A stretch of 62,246 nucleotides of DNA, from contig NZ_NESU01000011.1 of NCBI RefSeq assembly GCF_002287135.1, positions 1 through 62,246 of the forward strand, written 5' to 3'. The notes under the pieces were generated by a model. That model had not been told where the DNA came from, did not search any database, and saw only the letters and a list, made by a program, of their open reading frames with translations. The position numbers and the translations under genes were made by a program. Shown here in pieces: positions 55,722-62,246 of the stretch; the first letter of the stretch is position 1; each line of letters starts with the position of its first letter. Origin of the DNA: Helicobacter sp. TUL (lineage in GTDB: Bacteria > Campylobacterota > Campylobacteria > Campylobacterales > Helicobacteraceae).

Positions 55722-56807
55722 ATGAGTGCATTTTTTGAACGATTTTTTGGGGATTTTTTGCAATCTAGGGAATATCAAGAGATCACACTTAGTAATCCCC
55801 TTGATATGCATTTGCATTTACGACAGGGTGCAATGCTTGAATCTGTGCTACCTTTTAGCGCTAGGGATTTTGCCCTTGGTGTGGTAATGCCAAACCTAAA
55901 CCCTCCTATTATGACTACTGCTTTGGCGCTACAATATCGCGATGAGATTATGCGACTAAGTAAGGACTTAGATTTTGTGCCTTTTATGACATTGTATTTG
56001 CATGAGAATCTAGACAAAGAGGAATTGACACACGCCTACGCACAAGGCATAAGAATCCTCAAGCTCTATCCAAGGGGAGCGACTACAGGCAGTGAAAATG
56101 GTGTGCGTGAGGTTGTCAGTGAGCGGATACTTGAGATTTTGCATATTGCGCAAGATTTGGGCTTTATGTTATCTATTCATGGTGAAAGTAATGGATATTG
56201 TATGGATCGTGAATTTGAGTTTTTGGAAGTGTATGAATTCCTTGCTCGCACATTTCCGCGTTTGAAAATCATCATCGAGCATATGAGCGATAGGCGATCG
56301 CTAGAGAGTTTGGAGCGATATGAGAATCTATATGCCACAATAACCTTGCACCATATGCTATTAAGCCTTGATGATGTATTAGGGAACCTTATGCACCCAG
56401 ATTTGTTTTGCAAACCCATGATAAAAACACCAAAAGATAGAGATTCGCTACTTGCATGTGCTTTAAGCGCTCACCCAAAGGTGAGTTTTGGTTCAGATTC
56501 TGCACCACATTTACAAAGCAAGAAATATTCTGCATCGGCTCCGGGTGGGATTTTTTCTGCGCCAATTGCGCTTAGTATGTTGGCAAGTGTGTTTGCATAT
56601 CACGATAAATTAGAGAATCTTCAGGCGTTTGTGAGTGATAACGCATATAAAAATTATGGGCTAGATTCTGTCTTGGGCGATACGCACAAGGTCATCAAGC
56701 TTTGTGCGCAATCTTGGGAGATACCACAAAGCATAGTGTGTGAAAATAGTGCCATTTCTGTGCTTTTTGGCGGAAAACAATGCGTTTTTGGACGCATTAG
56801 CAAATAA
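55722..56807 (+). CDS. pyrC: Dihydroorotase
   Basis: PyrC closes N-carbamoyl-aspartate to dihydroorotate in pyrimidine synthesis. About 361 residues. Zinc ligands are in DMHLHLRQG, the carboxylated Lys is in RILKLYPRGA, further His are in LSIHGESN and IIEHMSD, and the catalytic Asp is in GSDSAPH. An in-frame GTG lies directly before the ATG; the ATG with TGGAGTGA before it is chosen. Confidence 0.95.
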   Translation: MSAFFERFFGDFLQSREYQEITLSNPLDMHLHLRQGAMLESVLPFSARDFALGVVMPNLNPPIMTTALALQYRDEIMRLSKDLDFVPFMTLYLHENLDKEELTHAYAQGIRILKLYPRGATTGSENGVREVVSERILEILHIAQDLGFMLSIHGESNGYCMDREFEFLEVYEFLARTFPRLKIIIEHMSDRRSLESLERYENLYATITLHHMLLSLDDVLGNLMHPDLFCKPMIKTPKDRDSLLACALSAHPKVSFGSDSAPHLQSKKYSASAPGGIFSAPIALSMLASVFAYHDKLENLQAFVSDNAYKNYGLDSVLGDTHKVIKLCAQSWEIPQSIVCENSAISVLFGGKQCVFGRISK

Positions 56808-56822
56808 CTATCAAGGAAAAAT

Positions 56823-58037
56823 GTGAAAAAATCGCTATATTATGCTCATTTTCCATATGTATATATGGTGCTTTGTATTATCGTGTATATTGTGTGTTTG
56901 CCACTTTTGGTAGCTAGTGTGTTGCGCAAAAAACACAAAGATTCATTACCCCAGCGGTTTTTTGGTGTGCATTTTAAGCTGCCTTTTAAACCCCAATATT
57001 GGTTTCATGCATGCTCTTTTGGAGAAGTGAAATCGCTAGAACCTATCATCACGGCTTTATTGAAAGATTCTAAGCAACCGCTTGTATTGATTACTACCAT
57101 TACACACACAGGCTATGCGGAAGCAAACAAGCTTTTTAAGTCTAAATTTCCTACACAAGTGTGCGTGAAATTTTTACCATTTGAGATTTTTTTGCCACTT
57201 TGGCGCGGGAAGCTCAAACAGCTAAAAAGCCTTGTTGTCATGGAAGCAGAATTATGGAAAATGCTTTTTTTTATCGCAAAATCTAGGCGTGCTAAGACTT
57301 TTTTGCTAAATGCCAGAATCTCGGATAAATCGCACAAAAATTATGAACGCCTCAAGGGATTTTATAAGGGTATTTTTGAAAATATTGATGTGGTGCTTGC
57401 CCAAAGTCACAAAGATAAAAAACGCTTGCAAGCTATCGGTGCGCGTAATGTCAGCGTGTTTGGGAATCTAAAAATGCTTAATCTCCCAAAAGTAAGCAAG
57501 GCTTATCACAAAATCGCACCGCTTATCATACTTGGGGCTAGCACACATAAGGGCGAAGAAGAGATTATTATACGAAGTTTTTTGGACTTTAAGAGGCAGT
57601 ATCCAGACGCGCAATGTATTCTTGCTCCAAGGCACCCAGAGAGATTCCAATCTGTGTGTGAAATGCTAGATAAAATAGGGCTTGCCTATGAGAGGTTAAG
57701 TGCGCTTGGCAGTGAGCTTAGGGGAGATATTATTGTGGTGGATATGCTAGGGGAGCTTGTGAATCTCTATGCTGTGAGTGATATTGTCGTGCTTGGTGGG
57801 TCATTTGTGCCAAAGGTGGGCGGACATAATCCGCTAGAACCAGCGTTTTTTCAGACAAGGCTTATTAGCGGTGTGCATATTTTTAACCAACAAGCCCTTT
57901 TTGCGTGTGTGCAAAATGTCAAGCTTATAGAATCTACACAACTTACCCAAACGCTTTTGGGGTATGAAAACTTGGCTCCAGCGCGTGTAGATTTTAGGGT
58001 GAATGCCCTTGAGGAAATTATAACGCTCATTAAATAG
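56823..58037 (+). CDS. waaA: Kdo transferase
   Basis: WaaA (KdtA) adds Kdo to lipid A precursor at the inner membrane. 404 residues with an N-terminal membrane anchor (about 12-35), the WFHACSFGEVKSLEPI acceptor motif (Glu catalytic), and the C-terminal GT-B nucleotide-sugar site GGSFVPKVGGHNPLEPA. The start is a GTG that overlaps an upstream ATG in another frame; AAGGAAAAA precedes it. In H. pylori waaA is near lgt/rluD; here it is in a different place. Confidence 0.94.
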   Translation: MKKSLYYAHFPYVYMVLCIIVYIVCLPLLVASVLRKKHKDSLPQRFFGVHFKLPFKPQYWFHACSFGEVKSLEPIITALLKDSKQPLVLITTITHTGYAEANKLFKSKFPTQVCVKFLPFEIFLPLWRGKLKQLKSLVVMEAELWKMLFFIAKSRRAKTFLLNARISDKSHKNYERLKGFYKGIFENIDVVLAQSHKDKKRLQAIGARNVSVFGNLKMLNLPKVSKAYHKIAPLIILGASTHKGEEEIIIRSFLDFKRQYPDAQCILAPRHPERFQSVCEMLDKIGLAYERLSALGSELRGDIIVVDMLGELVNLYAVSDIVVLGGSFVPKVGGHNPLEPAFFQTRLISGVHIFNQQALFACVQNVKLIESTQLTQTLLGYENLAPARVDFRVNALEEIITLIK

Positions 58038-58152
58038 AGATCTGCTCTAAGGCTTGTCGCATATAAGCATTACACACAAAAACGCAGTGAGTATTAAATA
58101 TAGCCTAAGAGATTTTTGGCTAGACTTCAGAAATTTTTTGAAATGGAAGTGT

Positions 58153-59037
58153 ATGTTAAGAGATTTGGTAAAGATCGCACGTCCTCACCAATGGACAAAA
58201 AATCTTTTTATTTTTGTGCCTTTGTTTTTTGCATTCAATATTTATGGCATATGGGGGATTGACTATCATGTAGCCGTGGGTGCATTTGTAGGGTTTAGTC
58301 TCGTGTGCAGCGGGGTCTATTGTCTTAATGATATAGTTGATAGGGATTATGATAGATTGCACCCTACAAAACAAAACCGACCTATTGCAAGTGGTAGGGT
58401 AAGTGTAGTGGTAGGTTTTATATTTATGTGTATTTTAATGCTCGGGGGGGGGGCATTATTAATGAGCCTTTCTCCTCATGGGGTTTTTATTCCTATTATC
58501 TTATATGTAATTATTAATATCCTTTACTCTTTTTGGCTTAAAAATATTGCTATTATTGATGTTTTTGTGATTGCATGTGGATTTGTGTTGCGATTATGGA
58601 TAGGTGCGATTTGCTTTGATATATCTCTATCACATTGGATTGTGGTTGTTACATTTCTTTTAGCACTTTTCTTGGCTTTGGCTAAGCGACGCGATGATTG
58701 CATTTTGCTTGAAAGAAGCGGACATAAAATGCGTCAAAATATAGAATCCTATAATCGTGTGTTTCTTGATGTGGCAATGAGTGTGTCAGCTTCCATTGTG
58801 ATGGTGGCATATATTTTTTATAGCATCGATGAAGAAGTCATACAGAGATTTGGCACTGATAAGTTGTATTTCACTTCCATTTTTGTTCTACTTGGAATCT
58901 TTCGGTATTTGCAAATTACTTTTGTCTATAAACGTAGCTCAAGTCCATCTAAGATTCTCCTCAAAGATAGATTCTTGCAAATGAGTATTTTGGCTTGGCT
59001 TATATGTTTTGTCGGACTTGTGTATTTTAAAGCATAA
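58153..59037 (+). CDS. UbiA-family prenyltransferase resembling decaprenyl-phosphate phosphoribosyltransferase
   Basis: A membrane protein of about 294 residues with seven or more helices. Its N-terminal ARPHQWTKN, the metal motif NDIVDRDYDRLHPTKQNRPIASG (split over about residues 60-82) and the LAKRRDD, ERSG and IESY motifs match the DPPR synthase of mycobacteria (Rv3806c), which transfers phosphoribose to polyprenyl phosphate. The ATG at 58153 fits that N-terminus; a TTG 33 codons upstream is unlikely. A G10 tract (58444-58453) lies inside the gene at about residue 98 and the current length keeps the frame open. Confidence 0.85.
   Translation: MLRDLVKIARPHQWTKNLFIFVPLFFAFNIYGIWGIDYHVAVGAFVGFSLVCSGVYCLNDIVDRDYDRLHPTKQNRPIASGRVSVVVGFIFMCILMLGGGALLMSLSPHGVFIPIILYVIINILYSFWLKNIAIIDVFVIACGFVLRLWIGAICFDISLSHWIVVVTFLLALFLALAKRRDDCILLERSGHKMRQNIESYNRVFLDVAMSVSASIVMVAYIFYSIDEEVIQRFGTDKLYFTSIFVLLGIFRYLQITFVYKRSSSPSKILLKDRFLQMSILAWLICFVGLVYFKA
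58444..58453 (+). repeat. G10 tract inside the UbiA-like gene
   Basis: Ten consecutive G encode Gly-Gly-Gly in a membrane helix. A change of one base would stop translation within a few dozen codons or alter the frame for good. This is the typical phase-variation signal of Helicobacter/Campylobacter surface genes; the sequenced state is ON. Confidence 0.85.
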
Positions 59038-59046
59038 AGGAGTGTT

Positions 59047-60693
59047 ATGAGAGGGATTAATGGAGTTTTTTGGATAATCAGTGTATGTGTTTTTGGTGTT
59101 TTTGCCTATATGAATTGGCGTTATCTAGATGTGCAGTTTTTGGAATATACAATGGGGGATGAGTTTCCTCAGTTTTTGCAATTACAAAAAATGTATGAGG
59201 GAATGCTAGAATTTGACATAAAAAAAATTTTTGCCTTTGAGTTTTATAATTATGGTTTTTTGTGGTATGTGCTTAATCTCCTTGTAGTCTTGCCTTTTAA
59301 GGTGTATCCAAATTATGAAATGGCTATTTATATGCCTAGAATGCTTAACGCATTATTTGCCATCGCTTTGCTTGGGGTGATATATAAAATTGCGAAATTA
59401 TATGTAAACTCAAGGATTGCACTTCTTTTTTGTATTTTTGCTATTGCTATGCCAGGTTTTTGGAGGGTTGGCTATCTTTTTAAGCCAGATCTTTTCCAGG
59501 CTCTCTTGCTTTTGTGTTGTGTATATTATCTATGCAAGGATAATTTTCGTTTTAGTAAATTTTATTATTATGGCATTATATTTTTTGGATTTGCTTTTGG
59601 TGCAGCAAAGTTTCAGGCTATTATGTTTTTGCCACTACTTTATAGTTATATGTTTTATATTTTTATTAATAATCCGAACATACACACACTTCTACATGTT
59701 GCTAAAAAGATTACAATAGCTACATTGAGTATTTTTGCACTTTGGATTCTTACAAATCCTTATCTTGTGCATCCTAGAGGTTTTTTAGCGTGGTTTAATA
59801 TGTTTAAAGGGAATATGAATAGTAATGCCACTAATCATGGTTCCTATATCGATGTAAGCATCATGCAAAAGTTATCTCAGGTTGTGGATTTTTATTATTT
59901 TGAGTTTGTAGTATTTGTCTGTTTAGTATTTGTATGTATTGCGTTAGGTATTCTAGCTTTTAGGATGTTTTTTGCACGCACACATACATTTCAAAAGTAT
60001 TATATATTTATTCCTGTTGCCGTTGGTTTTGGTGTTTCGATACTTTATTTGTTGCTACAAGTTAACAAAGCTTGGGAATCGTATTATTTTAGTTCAATAT
60101 GTTTAGGAATTTTACTTTTTATTCCTTTTGTGCTTGTTATCAGTGAAAGATTTGAGCGAATGAAGTTAAATCTTGGGGGAGTGGCATTTAGTATGCTCAT
60201 AATTTTAGAAATATTTGGTGGTTTTTGCAATCATGCTTATCAGCAGGTTTTTGAGAAATATCCTCGTGATCTTTCCGCCCTCAAGGAACGATCAGACAAG
60301 CTAGTTGCACTTTTAAAACCTTACTTTAAGGACATGCATCTACCGTTCACGCTTCTTATTGATACACCGCTTGCTTATTTGCAGTTTGGCTTAGAGCCAA
60401 AAAATATTTATAGACACTATGGTCATCTAAATCCTGAGGGCTTTGTGTATGAAGAATGGAATAAAAAACCTCATAATCTTCCTTTCGTGCCAAAGGACTT
60501 TATCATTTTACGCAAAGATTCTGCATTTTTTGACTCATCAAAAAGACCTAGTGTGATAAGTCAAAATCTTGCGCATTCTTTACAAACCTTGCAGGAATTA
60601 CAAGATGGTGTGTGGCCATATGAAAAAATCATTGATACACAAGACTTTGTGGTATTCCAGAATCTTGATACAATCCATAATAACAAGGAGTAG
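59047..60693 (+). CDS. GT-C fold membrane glycosyltransferase (PMT/ArnT-like)
   Basis: 548 residues with about 10-12 membrane segments and a C-terminal soluble part. The acidic residues after the first helix (MGDEFPQFLQ) match the catalytic Asp/Glu loop of GT-C enzymes that use polyprenyl-phosphate sugars as donors; LWILTNPYLVHPRGF is a further loop. It follows the UbiA-like gene by nine bases and should use a lipid-linked sugar made by it. The acceptor is unknown. AAAGGAGTG precedes the start. Confidence 0.75.
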   Translation: MRGINGVFWIISVCVFGVFAYMNWRYLDVQFLEYTMGDEFPQFLQLQKMYEGMLEFDIKKIFAFEFYNYGFLWYVLNLLVVLPFKVYPNYEMAIYMPRMLNALFAIALLGVIYKIAKLYVNSRIALLFCIFAIAMPGFWRVGYLFKPDLFQALLLLCCVYYLCKDNFRFSKFYYYGIIFFGFAFGAAKFQAIMFLPLLYSYMFYIFINNPNIHTLLHVAKKITIATLSIFALWILTNPYLVHPRGFLAWFNMFKGNMNSNATNHGSYIDVSIMQKLSQVVDFYYFEFVVFVCLVFVCIALGILAFRMFFARTHTFQKYYIFIPVAVGFGVSILYLLLQVNKAWESYYFSSICLGILLFIPFVLVISERFERMKLNLGGVAFSMLIILEIFGGFCNHAYQQVFEKYPRDLSALKERSDKLVALLKPYFKDMHLPFTLLIDTPLAYLQFGLEPKNIYRHYGHLNPEGFVYEEWNKKPHNLPFVPKDFIILRKDSAFFDSSKRPSVISQNLAHSLQTLQELQDGVWPYEKIIDTQDFVVFQNLDTIHNNKE

Positions 60694-60696
60694 GAT

Positions 60697-61893
60697 ATGA
60701 TAATAAGTAGATTTACTGAGGCTTTAGTGAGATTTTATAATCGATATTATGTTGTTTTTTGGCTAGTTTTTGCTCTTGTTGTATTGAGAGCTTCGTATTA
60801 TAGTTTACTAGCAGCATGTGAGAGTAGTCTAGATATGCAATGGTATCCTGCAGTGCAGCTATGGACTTCGGGGGGGGGGCATTTAGATGTTATTAATCCT
60901 TATGTAGCCTTTTTAGAAGGAGATAGATTTATGAGCAATGGTCCGAATTATATGCCATTTATGTATTTTTTTATGATGCCCTTTGCTTTTTTGGACTGGG
61001 AAAGTGCCAAGATAGTCTTTGGGCTTTTAAATATTATATTGTTTCTTGCTACGGTATTTTTATTGTATATAGCTGGTGTGCCGAGATTATTTTTGTGGTT
61101 TGTATCGGTTTTGGTGCTTTTTGGTTATACATATGGTAATGTTATAGGTAATGCACAAAGCGCAATTATTGTAGGGTTTGGGGTTGCGTTAGCATATTCA
61201 TTTAGACATAAACCTTGGATTATGGTTATAGGATTGTCTTTAGTATGTGTAAAACATTCTTTTGCATTACCTATTTTACTTGGTTTCTTCCTTTGTGGAT
61301 ATTATAAAGAGGTTCTTGGTAGCGCTTTGATAGCATTTGGGTTTGTCTGTTTGTTTGGACTTAAGGTTGGTGCTTCTCCTATTGAGGTTTTACATCTACT
61401 TTCACAGGTTAATGCTCAACATTATCTGGGTGATCATGCCCTTGGTGGACCAAGTGATTTAATGAGCCTTTCTCAAAAGCTTTTTGGCACTCCATATTCG
61501 ATGATTTCTTTGGTTATTGTTTTAGTGTATGTCAGTTTTGTGGTTTTGGTATGGAGATTTAAACCCGAAACTCATAAGGTAGTAGCGGCTTCTATTGTAT
61601 TGTCATTACTTACTTTGCCACACTTGGGATATGATCATTATATGCTTTTTATTGCTATATGTTTAGCTTCTCTATCTTGTAAATATGAAAAAGTTGTATT
61701 ATATATGGTTGTTTTAGCACTCTTTTTATGGCGTGGTGAAAAGATATTTAAACCTCTTTTTGATCGCCTCAATCCAGATGTTTCAATACATTGGGCTATG
61801 AATATGGGTGTTGTTTTTTGTGTTTGTGTCGTTGTATTGTTTGCTTTAGCCTTATATGGCTTGATTTTAGATACTAGGAAACATAAGTGTTAG
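60697..61893 (+). CDS. GT87-like (DUF2029) polyprenyl-phosphate sugar transferase
   Basis: 398 residues with about ten membrane segments. The N-terminal DMQWYPAVQLWTSGGGHL, FMSNGPNYMPFMYFFMMPFA and GNVIGNAQSA motifs fit the GT87/DUF2029 family, in which an Asp after the first helix is catalytic. A G10 tract (60870-60879) lies at about residue 58-61 in TSGGGH, in frame at present. It overlaps the GtrA gene at its 3' end. Confidence 0.75.
   Translation: MIISRFTEALVRFYNRYYVVFWLVFALVVLRASYYSLLAACESSLDMQWYPAVQLWTSGGGHLDVINPYVAFLEGDRFMSNGPNYMPFMYFFMMPFAFLDWESAKIVFGLLNIILFLATVFLLYIAGVPRLFLWFVSVLVLFGYTYGNVIGNAQSAIIVGFGVALAYSFRHKPWIMVIGLSLVCVKHSFALPILLGFFLCGYYKEVLGSALIAFGFVCLFGLKVGASPIEVLHLLSQVNAQHYLGDHALGGPSDLMSLSQKLFGTPYSMISLVIVLVYVSFVVLVWRFKPETHKVVAASIVLSLLTLPHLGYDHYMLFIAICLASLSCKYEKVVLYMVVLALFLWRGEKIFKPLFDRLNPDVSIHWAMNMGVVFCVCVVVLFALALYGLILDTRKHKC
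60870..60879 (+). repeat. G10 tract inside the GT87-like gene
   Basis: Ten G in a row near the start of the gene; the frame stays open at this length. It is the second such tract in this four-gene cluster and suggests independent switching of two steps of one pathway. Confidence 0.85.
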
Positions 61894-62246
61894 TTAGATA
61901 TATACTTGTGGGTTGTGTTGCTACGGCGATTTTTTATATTGTAGCAAATGTGTTTGCATTTTTTGGTGGTGGATATATTGCTACTTTTATGGGTAATCTT
62001 GTGAGTTTTGTTTTTGGATATTTTGCACAGATGAAATACGCTTTTGGCATGCAACCAAATCACGCTACAATGTTGCCAAAATATATTGTAACATTGTGTC
62101 TCATCTTTGGCTATGGGCAATTTATTACATTTTTGGGTAAAGACTTTTCATATATATATGTGAGTTTATGTATCGCATTGAGTGTGCCTTTGTTTTCTTA
62201 TCCTTTGCAGAAGTTTTGGGTATTTAGAGAGGTGAATGATAGGGAT
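61887..62246 (+). CDS. GtrA-family membrane protein, cut by the end of the window
   Basis: At least 120 residues, open to the last base. Four membrane helices with the GtrA signature: RYILVGCVATAIFYIVAN at the start, a short loop, GYFAQMKYAF, and FWVFRE near the end. GtrA proteins are thought to help flip or position lipid-linked sugars; in mycobacteria one (Rv3789) works next to the DPPR/arabinose genes. The likely start is a GTG at 61887 overlapping the previous gene by seven bases. Confidence 0.8.
   Translation, partial: MLVRYILVGCVATAIFYIVANVFAFFGGGYIATFMGNLVSFVFGYFAQMKYAFGMQPNHATMLPKYIVTLCLIFGYGQFITFLGKDFSYIYVSLCIALSVPLFSYPLQKFWVFREVNDRD

Noticed and set aside
58054-58152. Upstream TTG extension of the UbiA-like protein (33 residues)
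   Set aside because: No ribosome binding site, and the mature family N-terminus aligns with the ATG at 58153.

Overview
The window comes from an epsilonproteobacterium, most likely an enterohepatic Helicobacter. Several blocks have the gene order I know from H. pylori: exbB/exbD beside atpF'-atpF-atpH-atpA-atpG-atpD-atpC and parB/parA/birA; a DUF2018 gene, a small secreted protein, polyprenyl synthase, hemA, proS and hemC; panB-ruvB; ppi-ftsA-ftsZ; and fliF-fliG-fliH-dxs. The background is AT-rich, with Helicobacter-type -10 boxes and G10/C9 homopolymer tracts. hisD and hisC, a monomeric isocitrate dehydrogenase and scattered surface-sugar genes separate it from H. pylori.

Layout. 1-3.9 kb: cysteine-rich Sel1 protein, Na/Pi cotransporter, YeiH exporter. 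3.9-14.7 kb (minus): Tol/Exb proteins, F1Fo ATP synthase, ParAB, BirA and a nitrilase-fold protein that lacks two catalytic residues. 14.9-19.4 kb: purB, a type II restriction gene with two methyltransferase genes, a frameshifted TylF-like O-methyltransferase and feoA. 19.5-20.8 kb: hisD. 20.8-26.4 kb (minus): an array of truncated class-3-lipase-like genes alternating with small membrane or lipoprotein genes. 26.5-34.8 kb: the hem/proS operon and gyrA. 34.8-44.5 kb: a poly-G gene remnant, alcohol dehydrogenase, icd, a pseudouridine synthase, a frameshifted ATPase-fold gene, lgt, panB, ruvB and a periplasmic isomerase. 44.5-54.1 kb: ftsA, ftsZ, dxs, fliH, fliG, fliF, hisC. 54.3-62.2 kb: phosphomannomutase, pyrC, waaA, then a surface-glycan cluster (DPPR-synthase-like UbiA protein, two GT-C glycosyltransferases, GtrA) that runs off the end.

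The strongest candidate for an undescribed system is the 20.8-26.4 kb array. Eight lipase-derived pieces are present. Seven are N-terminal fragments, which stop at or before the RGT strand or shortly after it. None of the seven reaches the GHSLGG nucleophile elbow, which survives only in a broken piece at the upstream end. Nearly every fragment overlaps the next gene in a way that suggests translational coupling. Most of the partner genes are intact. This looks like an orphan-immunity array in which toxin genes were cut down but immunity genes were kept.

The second candidate is the 58-62 kb cluster. It resembles a polyprenyl-phosphoribose/arabinose route, and G10 tracts inside two of its genes suggest phase variation. 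Several genes also have frameshifts at short homopolymers (npt, TylF-like, ATPase-fold, lipase fragments). These may be contingency switches, real decay or sequencing errors, and the sequence alone cannot decide. GyrA carries Phe at the position equivalent to E. coli Ser83, which predicts fluoroquinolone resistance.
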